Assembly: GCA_964620485.1 (NCBI GenBank)
Contig: CAZUGU010000007.1
Location: 1 to 64,000, forward strand
Direction of reading: 5' to 3'
DNA length: 64,000 nt
Source: CAZTUH01 sp964620485
GTDB taxonomy: Bacteria > Pseudomonadota > Gammaproteobacteria > Burkholderiales > Burkholderiaceae_B
Part shown: positions 28,148 to 36,740 of the stretch, piece after piece
Numbering within the stretch: the stretch's first letter is position 1
How the letters are laid out: each line of letters starts with the position of its first letter
Program-made: the position numbers and the translations under genes
Notes under the pieces: generated by a model
The model's input: only the letters and a program-made list of their open reading frames with translations
What the model was told of the DNA's origin: nothing
Databases searched by the model: none

Positions 28148-28948
28148 TCAAACATCGGAAAAATTTTCTTGTATGAAAGTTTTGGAAAGATCACAAAGTG
28201 AATCCAATCCAATAGCCTTATAGGAGGCTATGATAATTTCTATAGCATCTCGAGTAATAGGTATAATACCAAAATCTGTGATAGTTTTTTGCAAACGATT
28301 AATAGAAGCTAGATATGCACCAATTTGATAATAATAGCGTCCAATTCGTATCTCATTCATTACAATGATATTGGTTAACCAAATAATTTGTTTTTTCGAA
28401 TCATGTATATGTTTACTATTTGGAAATCGTTCAATTAATTCATTATGTGTTTTATACGACAAATATATATATTTTAGATCACGTTCAAAAGGATTTTGAC
28501 CAGTCAGGTTGTTCAGAAAATTATTATTGTTAGATAATAAAAGATTGATAGATCCCTTTAGGTATAGCATATAGTCCATTGCAATATGATCCGGATAAAT
28601 TTTTTGAAAAATATCAATATTTGATAAGGCTGCTTCATTTTCACCAATTTTCCAATTGACATAAGCAAGATCGATTAATATCTGTTGAGCATAAATACCA
28701 AAAGATTGATTTTTGATCATCATTAATATTTGATGAGCAGATTTCCAATCTTTGTTATTAATTTTATTTTTTGCAGTGAAATATAGCTTTTTTGTTTCAA
28801 ATTCTATTCCAATTTTATTATTGAATTTACTATTAATAGTTGTATGAGCAGTTCTAGAACAAGTAACACAAAATAAAATAAAAAAAATTAAAAATATTCT
28901 ATTACTATTTATTAATATAGTAATAGCGTTAGATATAGTATTCTTCAC
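28148..28948 (-). CDS. bamD: Outer membrane assembly lipoprotein BamD
   Basis: TPR-repeat lipoprotein of the BAM complex that inserts beta-barrel proteins in the outer membrane. 266 aa, the usual size. The N-terminus has a hydrophobic signal (about 17-32), but the lipobox is irregular: LFCVTC, with Thr rather than Gly/Ala/Ser before the cysteine. Family stretches include AMDYMLYLKG, the ERD segment, LIERFPNSKHIHDSKK and IGRYYYQIGAYLAS. It diverges from rluD, as in other Burkholderiales and many gammaproteobacteria. Confidence 0.88.
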   Translation of the reverse strand: MKNTISNAITILINSNRIFLIFFILFCVTCSRTAHTTINSKFNNKIGIEFETKKLYFTAKNKINNKDWKSAHQILMMIKNQSFGIYAQQILIDLAYVNWKIGENEAALSNIDIFQKIYPDHIAMDYMLYLKGSINLLLSNNNNFLNNLTGQNPFERDLKYIYLSYKTHNELIERFPNSKHIHDSKKQIIWLTNIIVMNEIRIGRYYYQIGAYLASINRLQKTITDFGIIPITRDAIEIIIASYKAIGLDSLCDLSKTFIQENFSDV

Positions 28949-29018
28949 AGATTTATTCCAATATTTCGATGGAGATATAAAATATAAAAATGGTTCAATT
29001 TACTAATGTATTTAATAT

Positions 29019-29987
29019 ATGAGATATATATCAGAACAAAATGAACATCCTGAAATAGAGCCACAATATATCATTGTGCCAGAATCTATAAAAGCAGATC
29101 GGCTTGATAAAGTTCTCGTTACTTTATTATTAAAATATTCTAGAAAGTATTTGCAATCTTATATCAAAAATGGTTATATTAAAATTAATGGATTGTCGAC
29201 AAATGTTAAGAAAATAGTCAAACCTTATGATATCATCTCTATTTCAGAGAGAGAAGGATATAATTCGAAAGCTAAGTCAGTTGCGTATGTTAAATTCGAT
29301 ATCGTATCTAGTAGTTCTGATTGGATTGTTATTAACAAACCAGCAGGGTTGGTAACACATCCTGGAGTTAAGAACTGGATCGGCACTCTTTCAGATAGTC
29401 TATTAAATCAATATCCTGAGTTGGAGAAAATAAATAGGTCTGGCATAGTGCATCGGCTTGATAAAAATACATCAGGATTGATGGTTGTTGCTCGTACTGA
29501 AAACGCACGAAAGCATTTAATAAAACAATTTCAATCTCGTACTGTAGGTCGCAAATATCTTGCATTTGTACATGGAAGATTACAAAAATCCGGTTTTATA
29601 AATTCTCCTATTGGTCGAGATATGCGAATCCGTACACGTATGAGTACGAAAAAATCAATTTTCTATAAAACAGCATGCACACATTATATTCCATTAATAA
29701 ATGGCAAAACTGAACAACAAGATTCAATAACAAAAATAAAATGTTGGTTAGAAACTGGAAGAACACATCAAGTACGAGTTCATATGGCGAGTTTGGGTTA
29801 TCCATTATTAGGAGATGTACTTTATGGAGGTCGACTGATAGCTGGAGCTAAACGTCAAATGCTACATGCTTATGCTTTACATTTCGAAGACCCAGGTGGC
29901 CGTGGTTTACTGAGTTTTTCAGCTCCATTACCAATTGATATGCTTAATATTCAAGAATCAATAAATTGGGATAATCGAATTTCATAA
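29019..29987 (+). CDS. rluD: Ribosomal large subunit pseudouridine synthase D
   Basis: Makes pseudouridines in helix 69 of 23S rRNA. 322 aa. An S4-like RNA-binding domain (about 25-80) precedes the catalytic domain with the aspartate in GIVHRLDKNTSGLMVVART (about 141-159) and the later ETGRTHQVRVHMASLGYPLLGD. It is divergent from bamD. The laccase-like gene often found downstream is absent; a 42-codon frame follows. Confidence 0.94.
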   Translation: MRYISEQNEHPEIEPQYIIVPESIKADRLDKVLVTLLLKYSRKYLQSYIKNGYIKINGLSTNVKKIVKPYDIISISEREGYNSKAKSVAYVKFDIVSSSSDWIVINKPAGLVTHPGVKNWIGTLSDSLLNQYPELEKINRSGIVHRLDKNTSGLMVVARTENARKHLIKQFQSRTVGRKYLAFVHGRLQKSGFINSPIGRDMRIRTRMSTKKSIFYKTACTHYIPLINGKTEQQDSITKIKCWLETGRTHQVRVHMASLGYPLLGDVLYGGRLIAGAKRQMLHAYALHFEDPGGRGLLSFSAPLPIDMLNIQESINWDNRIS

Positions 29988-30104
29988 AAATATTATTAAA
30001 TCCTAGAAAATTATTTAAAAAATAGGATTAAATATTTTTATAATTTATTTCGAATTATTTTATTTAAATCGAATTAAATGAATAAATTTTTGGAGAAATT
30101 AATA

Positions 30105-30233
30105 ATGACTGAATTAAAACGTGTTCGCAAAAATTCTCTTGAACGCCGTTGTCTTTCAAAGACTATGAAGCGGTTATTTGTTAGATCGCCTAAAATAATT
30201 TTTAAAATGTTGGAAAAAATTAAACGATCTTAA
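30105..30233 (+). CDS. Unrecognised small basic protein (42 aa)
   Basis: I do not recognise this frame. It begins MTELKRVRKNSLERR and ends KIIFKMLEKIKRS, with 15 Lys/Arg in 42 residues, which suggests a nucleic-acid- or ribosome-binding peptide if expressed. A good ribosome site (TGGAG) lies 9 bases before the ATG, and the codon use is like its neighbours. It is not bL34, bL36 or bS21 by sequence. A weak inverted pair (TGATATA/TATATCA) after it could end the message. It may also be chance coding. Confidence 0.5.
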   Translation: MTELKRVRKNSLERRCLSKTMKRLFVRSPKIIFKMLEKIKRS

Positions 30234-30296
30234 TTTATTTTAAATGATATAATATTTTTTATTAATTTCTATATCATCAATTTTTCATACTAATAA

Positions 30297-30560
30297 TTAG
30301 TTTGATATGTGATTTTTAGAATCTTCAAATTTGATCTGAATAATTTCTGGAAAATTTCCTCCCTCATAGTTTACTTGAATATTATTTGGATTAGTTTTGA
30401 TATATTTTACAATAAGTGCAATTAACTCTTGTTGTAATTGTGGAAAATAGTTTTTTAAAATTTTACGAGAATGTTCATTTGATAGAATCAGTTGTAATCG
30501 TCCTTTTGCAATGTTTGCCGAATTTTTTTTCATACTAAATAAAAATGATAAAAATCTCAT
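30297..30560 (-). CDS. minE: Cell division topological specificity factor MinE
   Basis: Drives MinD off the membrane and sets the pole-to-pole oscillation that places the division site. 87 aa, normal length. N-terminal membrane/MinD-binding part FLSFLFSMKKNSANIAKGRL followed by the helix LQLILSNEHSRKI and the dimerising C-terminal domain. It starts 2 bases after the minD stop in the glnS-minC-minD-minE series. Confidence 0.94.
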   Translation of the reverse strand: MRFLSFLFSMKKNSANIAKGRLQLILSNEHSRKILKNYFPQLQQELIALIVKYIKTNPNNIQVNYEGGNFPEIIQIKFEDSKNHISN

Positions 30561-30562
30561 AT

Positions 30563-31378
30563 TTAAGATACTCCAAACAAGCGTTTAAATAAACCTGGCC
30601 TTTTATATTCAGTAAAGCGCATTGGGATATCTTCATTCAAGTAACGTGCAACTAAGTCTTGATAAGCTTTTGATGCATCAGTTTTTTCTAAATGAATCAC
30701 TGGTATACCTTGGTTAGATGCAAGGATTATAGACTCCGATTCAGGAATTACACCAATAAGTTCAATTCTCAGAATATCTTCAATGTCAGAAATTGATAAT
30801 ATTTTACCATTAAGAGCATTTTTTGGATTATAACGAGTCACTAATAATAATTCTTTGATTGGTTCATTTCCTTGAATAGCACGACGAGATTTTGATTCTA
30901 AAATACCCAAAATTCGGTCAGAATCACGAACTGAAGATATTTCAGGATTAGTGACAATTAATGCATCATCAGCAAAATAAGCAGCCATAAGAGCACCATC
31001 TTCAATACCTGCTGGTGAATCACAAACAATATAATTGAATTTCATCTTTTCTAGATCATTAATAATATTTCCGACACCATCTTGTGTTAGGGAATCTTTA
31101 TTACGTGTTTGTGAAGCAGGAAGTATAAATAGATTTTCTAGTTGCTTATCTTTAATTAATGATTGATTTAATGTAACCTCCCCTTGTATTACATTTATAA
31201 AATCATAAACAACGCGACGTTCACATCCCATGATTAGATCAAGATTACGTAATCCTATATCAAAATCAATAACAACAGTTTTATAACCCCGCATAGCTAA
31301 ACCTGCGGCAAAACTAGCGCTGCTAGTAGTTTTTCCAACACCACCCTTACCGGAAGTTACCACAATGGTACGTATCAT
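30563..31378 (-). CDS. minD: Septum site-determining protein MinD
   Basis: Membrane-bound ATPase that carries MinC. I place the start at MIRTIVVTSGKGGVGKTT (31378), giving the usual 271 aa; an upstream in-frame ATG would add 14 unlikely residues. The deviant Walker A GKGGVGKTT is at residues 10-18, Walker B-like VVIDFDIGLRNLDL near 36-49, and a C-terminal amphipathic helix (RPGLFKRLFG) should anchor it to the membrane. Confidence 0.96.
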   Translation of the reverse strand: MIRTIVVTSGKGGVGKTTSSASFAAGLAMRGYKTVVIDFDIGLRNLDLIMGCERRVVYDFINVIQGEVTLNQSLIKDKQLENLFILPASQTRNKDSLTQDGVGNIINDLEKMKFNYIVCDSPAGIEDGALMAAYFADDALIVTNPEISSVRDSDRILGILESKSRRAIQGNEPIKELLLVTRYNPKNALNGKILSISDIEDILRIELIGVIPESESIILASNQGIPVIHLEKTDASKAYQDLVARYLNEDIPMRFTEYKRPGLFKRLFGVS

Positions 31379-31458
31379 GATAATTGTCCTTTTATAATAA
31401 GAAAATGCTTTCCATTGCAAAGTTTAACTAAAATTCTTAACTATGATCTTTTTAAAAA

Positions 31459-32124
31459 TTAAAGAGATCTGATTTTTATTGATCCTTCTATCAATTCTAT
31501 TAACGCAGGCTGATTATATAGATTATAATCAAATTTGTTTTCAAACATGCGATAAATACCAGCAATAGATAACAATTCTGCATTGAGTTGGGTAGTGAAA
31601 ATACGTTTAGACTTATCACCATTTGCTCCTGCTATAGCCTTACCTCTTAATGGTCCATATATATGAATATTACCATCTGCAATAACTTCAGCTCCTTGAC
31701 TAACCATCCCTATTACAATTAAGTCGGTATATTGTGCATATATATGTTGACCAGAACGTAATGATTTAGTAATGGTTAAAGGAGATAATGAAGAATCTAA
31801 TTTTTTTTTTGGTGATATAACTAATTCTAATGAAATTAGATTCATTTCAATTGCAGTGGCCCGATTTGGATCTTCTGCTAATATACCAATAATAGGAATT
31901 TTATATGAATGTAAGATACTTAATAAATTAGGCCAATTAATTGATTCTTTTATTTTTCTAACATCTAATATAATTGCTTCATTTTTAAAAAAATCACCTG
32001 AATTTTTTATATGTTTACCTAATTCATTTTTTAAGAGATCAGTATCAGTAGTATAAATTACTATGCGTATTGCATATAATGTCGAACTTTTAAAATCAAC
32101 GACCAATAGTGGATTGCATCGCAT
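31459..32124 (-). CDS. minC: Septum site-determining protein MinC
   Basis: Inhibitor of FtsZ polymerisation. 221 aa. The N-terminal FtsZ-binding domain (about 1-105) is poorly conserved; the C-terminal right-handed beta-helix that binds MinD carries GAEVIADGNIHIYGPLRG and IFTTQLNAELLSIAGIYR. Its ATG directly abuts the glnS stop, implying one transcript with glnS. Confidence 0.93.
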   Translation of the reverse strand: MRCNPLLVVDFKSSTLYAIRIVIYTTDTDLLKNELGKHIKNSGDFFKNEAIILDVRKIKESINWPNLLSILHSYKIPIIGILAEDPNRATAIEMNLISLELVISPKKKLDSSLSPLTITKSLRSGQHIYAQYTDLIVIGMVSQGAEVIADGNIHIYGPLRGKAIAGANGDKSKRIFTTQLNAELLSIAGIYRMFENKFDYNLYNQPALIELIEGSIKIRSL

Positions 32125-33891
32125 TTAATTATCAGACCATGAATCTTTTAAAGTTACAATACGATTAATTACTGGATCATTAATACAAGAATCTTTTAGA
32201 TCCAAAGTAAAATAACCTAGTCTTTCAAATTGCCATATATTAACCTGATTACGACTTAATGTACCTGGTTCTAATACTGCTTGGACAGTTTTTTTTGAAT
32301 TAGGATTTAAATATAATAAGAAATTTCTATTATTAGAATCGGGATAAGCTTCAGAGAATAATCGATCGTATAGATGAATTTTTGCAGATATAGCATGCGG
32401 TATACTGATCCACGTAATATTTCCTTTAACTTTTAATCTGTTAGAACCAGGTGTTCCACTTTTTGTTCCTGGTAAATATTCAGCATAAATCTCTATAATT
32501 TCTCCAAATTTATTCTTATTGTAACCCGTACAGGTTATGATATAACTATATTTTAATCGAACTGTGTTTCCTGGAAATAATCGAAAGTATTTTCTAGGGG
32601 CTTTCTCACGAAAATCATCTCTATCAATCCAAATTTCACGACTGAATGGAAATTTTCTTTGACCATCGCTTTCTTTATGTGGATTACATGGTGCATAGCA
32701 TGTTTCCTGTCTATTTTTTGGATAATTAGTAATTATAAGTTTTATAGGATCTAAAATTGCCATCGACCGTGTTGCAATTGGATCTAAATCTTTACGAATA
32801 GCCTGTTCTAGTAAGCTATAATTAATATATGAATCGGATTTAGATATTGCTGTATTCTCACAGAACGATCTTAATGCAGCTGGAGTATAACCACGTCTTC
32901 GTAGACCTAATAAAGTTGGCATACGTGGATCATCCCATCCATTGACATGACCTTCATCAATAAGTCTTGATAATTTTCGCTTACTAGTGATTACATAGCT
33001 TAAATTAAGACGTGCAAATTCATACTGTTTCGGTAAAGGCTCAATCAATTTCCCTAATTCAGTTAGTCTGTTTAATATCCAATTATAAAATGGTCTTTGA
33101 TCTTCAAATTCAAGTGTGCAAATACTATGGGTAATACCTTCTAAAGCATCTTCGATTGGATGAGCCCAACTATACATTGGATAAATAAATCTTTGTTTAC
33201 CAGTCCGGTGATGAATAATATGGCGTATACGATACATGATTGGATCGCGCAAATTAATATTTGGAGAACTCATATCAAGTTTTGCTCGTAGTACTAAACT
33301 ACCATCAGGATATTTCCCAATACACATATCACGTAATAAATTTAACGATTCAGAAACTGGCCTATCACGCCATGGTGAATTAGAACCTGGTTTAGTAAGT
33401 GTTCCACGATTAATGCGAATTTCATCAGGATTTTGTTCATCAACATAGGCATGACCAGCCTCAACCAATGCTTCAGCAAATTCATACATATAATCAAAAT
33501 AATCACTAGCAAAATATAAATTTTCGTTTCCATTGATACACCAATCGAAACCTAACCATCGAACTGCTTCAATAATTGCATCGACATATTCTTTTTTTTC
33601 TGTTTCAGGATTAGTATCATCGAAACGTAAGTGACAAACACCACCATATTTTTTTGCTAAACCAAAATTAATACAAATGCTTTTAGCATGACCAATATGC
33701 AAATGACCATTGGGTTCTGGTGGAAAACGTGTTCGAATTCTTGCCACATCAGGTTTTCCAAGAACTTGCATACGAGCTGGACCTGGTTTTCCAATCCAAC
33801 ACTTTCCATCAAATCGATTCTTTCGTAAATCTTCATCAATAATACGACATAAAAAATTTGGAGCAAAAGATAATGTCGTGTCTGCTATCAT
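32125..33891 (-). CDS. glnS: Glutamine--tRNA ligase
   Basis: Class I synthetase charging tRNA-Gln directly, 588 aa. The HIGH motif is in PPEPNGHLHIGHAKS (about 57-71) and the KMSKS equivalent is SKRKLSRLID. C-terminal anticodon-binding beta-barrels are present from about 345 and lack the extra domain of longer family members. Having GlnRS means the organism does not depend on GatCAB for Gln-tRNA. It heads the glnS-minC-minD-minE series. Confidence 0.96.
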   Translation of the reverse strand: MIADTTLSFAPNFLCRIIDEDLRKNRFDGKCWIGKPGPARMQVLGKPDVARIRTRFPPEPNGHLHIGHAKSICINFGLAKKYGGVCHLRFDDTNPETEKKEYVDAIIEAVRWLGFDWCINGNENLYFASDYFDYMYEFAEALVEAGHAYVDEQNPDEIRINRGTLTKPGSNSPWRDRPVSESLNLLRDMCIGKYPDGSLVLRAKLDMSSPNINLRDPIMYRIRHIIHHRTGKQRFIYPMYSWAHPIEDALEGITHSICTLEFEDQRPFYNWILNRLTELGKLIEPLPKQYEFARLNLSYVITSKRKLSRLIDEGHVNGWDDPRMPTLLGLRRRGYTPAALRSFCENTAISKSDSYINYSLLEQAIRKDLDPIATRSMAILDPIKLIITNYPKNRQETCYAPCNPHKESDGQRKFPFSREIWIDRDDFREKAPRKYFRLFPGNTVRLKYSYIITCTGYNKNKFGEIIEIYAEYLPGTKSGTPGSNRLKVKGNITWISIPHAISAKIHLYDRLFSEAYPDSNNRNFLLYLNPNSKKTVQAVLEPGTLSRNQVNIWQFERLGYFTLDLKDSCINDPVINRIVTLKDSWSDN

Positions 33892-34249
33892 ATTTTCTTG
33901 TTACTAAATACCACATCAGTTTAGAAACTGAACTAAATCTTAATTATACTATACCAGTATACACTAATGTATAGTTTTATTCTTTTTATTTGATTTTTAT
34001 AAAACTATAAAACTCATGATGCCTATTTTTAGCTTCAAATAGCATCTTTATTTTAATCTGGACTTAATTAATTCTTAAATCAACTTTACAGGTTTTCAAC
34101 TTTCCAGTTACGTTGGAAGATATTTTTTTAATTTTATTAGTTAAATTATTACGATAATCAAAATAGAAAAAACATTAATTTTCTAATTATTTGATGTCTT
34201 ATAAAAGACATCAAATAATTAGAATACCACTTAAGTGATGGTTTATTTT
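33892..34249. other. Interval between ruvB and glnS
   Basis: 358 bases without a gene. It holds the long hairpin at 34181-34224 and an imperfect inverted pair (ACTATAC/GTATAGT) near 33948-33975 in the region where a glnS promoter would lie. Confidence 0.55.
34181..34224 (-). terminator. Long hairpin downstream of ruvB
   Basis: 20-bp perfect arms (core TTCTAATTATTTGATGTC) with a 4-base loop. On the minus strand a T6 run follows after about 9 bases, so it is a fair terminator for the ruv genes. Confidence 0.6.
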
Positions 34250-35323
34250 TTATTTTCTAAAAAAATCATTATTAATAGTCGAATTTTCAAATTCTGATGA
34301 TCGAGTTAATCCTAAATGTTTTAATGTTATTGGAGTTACTATTCTTCCTCTTGCAGTACGTTGTAAGTATCCATGCTGAATTAAATAAGGTTCAATAACA
34401 TCTTCGATGGTATTGTTTTCTTCACCAATTGCTACGGCTAAATTATCTATTCCAACAGGCCCGCCACCAAATTTATGAATGATAATATCAAGTAATTTCC
34501 TATCCATTAAGTCCAATCCTTTTGGATCAACTTCTAACATTTTTAATGCATAGTTTGCAATATCTTTATCAATTAGACCTTTAGCTTCTACTTCTGCATA
34601 ATCTCGAACACGGCGTAATAATCGATTAGCAATCCTTGGTGTTCCTCGAGACCGGCAAGCAATTTCATATGCTCCTTCCGATGTAATGTTAAATTGAAGT
34701 AAAACAGCGCTTCTAATAATAATATTTGTAAGATCAGTAGGTTTATAAAATTCTAAACGGGATATAATACCAAAGCGTTCTCTAAGAGGGTTAGTTAACA
34801 TACCGGCTTTTGTTGTAGCACCAACCAAAGTAAAAGGATTTAGATCTAATCTTATGCTTCGAGCAGAAGGACCCTCACCAATTAAAATATCTATTTGAAA
34901 ATCCTCTAATGCGGGATAAAGAATCTCTTCAACTATTGGTGATAGTCGATGAATTTCATCAATGAATAGTATATCATGCTTTTCCAAACTAGTTAATAAT
35001 GCTGCAAGATCACCTGGTCGTTCTAATACTGGACCAGATGTTTGTCTTAAATTACCACTCATTTCATTCGAAATAATATGCGCTAATGTTGTTTTACCTA
35101 AACCAGGTGGTCCAAATAGAAGAACATGATCTAGTGATTCATTTCTTCTTTTGGCAGCTGTAATAAATATCTTTAATTGAGAACAAATATGTTGTTGCCC
35201 AATATAATCGTTAAGATTTTTTGGTCTTAAAGCACGATCTATAGCTTCATCACGGAGAGATGACGCTTGTGTAGAAATTACGTTCGATCTATTTGGTTTT
35301 ATAGAATTCTTTTGAATACTCAT
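34250..35323 (-). CDS. ruvB: Holliday junction branch migration ATPase RuvB
   Basis: Hexameric AAA+ motor that drives branch migration with RuvA. 357 aa. Walker A GPPGLGKTT at about residues 70-78, Walker B FIDEIHRL near 119-126, sensor motif GATTKAGMLTNPLRERFG, and a winged-helix C-terminal domain with HGYLQRTARGR. ruvA lies 258 bases upstream rather than adjoining it. Confidence 0.97.
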   Translation of the reverse strand: MSIQKNSIKPNRSNVISTQASSLRDEAIDRALRPKNLNDYIGQQHICSQLKIFITAAKRRNESLDHVLLFGPPGLGKTTLAHIISNEMSGNLRQTSGPVLERPGDLAALLTSLEKHDILFIDEIHRLSPIVEEILYPALEDFQIDILIGEGPSARSIRLDLNPFTLVGATTKAGMLTNPLRERFGIISRLEFYKPTDLTNIIIRSAVLLQFNITSEGAYEIACRSRGTPRIANRLLRRVRDYAEVEAKGLIDKDIANYALKMLEVDPKGLDLMDRKLLDIIIHKFGGGPVGIDNLAVAIGEENNTIEDVIEPYLIQHGYLQRTARGRIVTPITLKHLGLTRSSEFENSTINNDFFRK

Positions 35324-35581
35324 AAGAAGTAAATTTTAGAAAAATAATATGTTAGAGAGCAACAAGAAAGATTTAGTATATAAATTATAGATATAGAATG
35401 ATTTTATAAAAATCTTATCGAATTTTTAACATTAAATAAGAATTTGTAAAATTAATACATCTCTTAAATTACAAAGATGATATTTTGTATTTCTGAAATT
35501 TAAAACAACGATCTTATATAAACTGGAATTAGAATATCTAATTAATTTAATTTCTTTTTTTAATTTTACCTATTAATTAGT

Positions 35582-36151
35582 TTATCTGATCAATAGTTTT
35601 AATGCATGACGAATACTTTCTGATATGTCTAAATTTCTTGGTAGCATTTTTAATGCAGCTAATGATTCTTTTTTGGAATAACCTAAGGAAACTAACGCAT
35701 TTAGGATATCAGATTTTGAACTTAAAATATCCGTTTCAGTATCGTTAATACTGGGTAATTTACCATATAATTCAAAAATCAGACGTTCTGCAGTTTTTTT
35801 ACCAATTCCTGGAATAGATGTCAGATATATTGATTCTTTTTTCATAACAGCTTGAATCAGCTCTTCTATAGATAGAATTGTAAGAATTGATAAAGCAGTT
35901 CGTGTTCCTATACCTGTTATTTTAATTAAAATTCGGAATATTTCTCTTTCTCTGGAATTTTTGAAGCCAAAGAGAAGATGCTCATTTTCTCTTATAACTA
36001 AATGTGTAAATAATGTGACAAGTTCACCAACATTAGGTAATGAATTCAGTGTTCTAAAAGAAATATCAATTTCATATCCAACACCATTAGTATCTATACA
36101 AATAGTAGTAGAATTTTTATCAGTTAATATTCCTGTAATACGTCCAATCAT
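35582..36151 (-). CDS. ruvA: Holliday junction branch migration protein RuvA
   Basis: Tetrameric junction-binding partner of RuvB. 189 aa. N-terminal OB fold (about 1-64; MIGRITGIL, GVGYEIDIS), a tandem helix-hairpin-helix domain with ITGIGTRTALSIL and IPGIGKKTAERLIFEL, and a C-terminal RuvB-binding domain (about 140-189, ILNALVSLGYSKKES). It follows ruvC on the minus strand. Confidence 0.95.
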   Translation of the reverse strand: MIGRITGILTDKNSTTICIDTNGVGYEIDISFRTLNSLPNVGELVTLFTHLVIRENEHLLFGFKNSREREIFRILIKITGIGTRTALSILTILSIEELIQAVMKKESIYLTSIPGIGKKTAERLIFELYGKLPSINDTETDILSSKSDILNALVSLGYSKKESLAALKMLPRNLDISESIRHALKLLIR

Positions 36152-36248
36152 ATTTTGGTATAATATAAATATATTCTGACAATTTATTCAATACATTATA
36201 AAGTTAAAAACTATTAAAATATCAAATTTCAAATTATTATAATTTTTT

Positions 36249-36740
36249 CTAAATTTGATCTATTTTTTTTTTAAATGAACTCATATTAGCATGACAAATA
36301 GCACAAGCTAAAGCATCAGCAGAATCACTATTTAATCTTTCATTTAATGATAATAAATTGCATACCATTACTTTGATTTGTTCTTTTGTAGCACGCCCAG
36401 TTCCAACTAAAGCTTTTTTAATTTGTAAAGCTGTATATTCATGAACGGATAGATAATTATCTGCTAATGCACAAAGTGCTGCTCCACGTGCTTGACTAAG
36501 TAATAAAGTTGATGTTGGATTTGCATTTAAAAAAATAATTTCTAGGGAAGCTACTGCCGGTTTAGTTTCTCGTATAATTTGTCGAAGATCATCTAAGATT
36601 ATTTTTAGGCGATTCACTAGAGGTAATTTTTCAGGAATAACAATTGTTCCTGAAATTTTGTATTTTATAAATGAACCTTCTATATCAATTACCCCAAATC
36701 CTGTACGGCGTAGCCCAGGGTCAATGCCTAAAATACGCAT
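36249..36740 (-). CDS. ruvC: Crossover junction endodeoxyribonuclease RuvC
   Basis: Resolves Holliday junctions. 163 aa. RNase H-like fold with acidic catalytic residues in RILGIDPGLRRTGFG (Asp7), SLEIIF (Glu), and the C-terminal DSADALACAICH aspartates. The start overlaps the purH stop by one base, so purH-ruvC are co-transcribed. With ruvA and ruvB the resolution pathway is complete. Confidence 0.96.
   Translation of the reverse strand: MRILGIDPGLRRTGFGVIDIEGSFIKYKISGTIVIPEKLPLVNRLKIILDDLRQIIRETKPAVASLEIIFLNANPTSTLLLSQARGAALCALADNYLSVHEYTALQIKKALVGTGRATKEQIKVMVCNLLSLNERLNSDSADALACAICHANMSSFKKKIDQI

Noticed and set aside
35961..36179. Plus-strand frame of 72 codons over the ruvA start
   Set aside because: Antisense shadow of ruvA.
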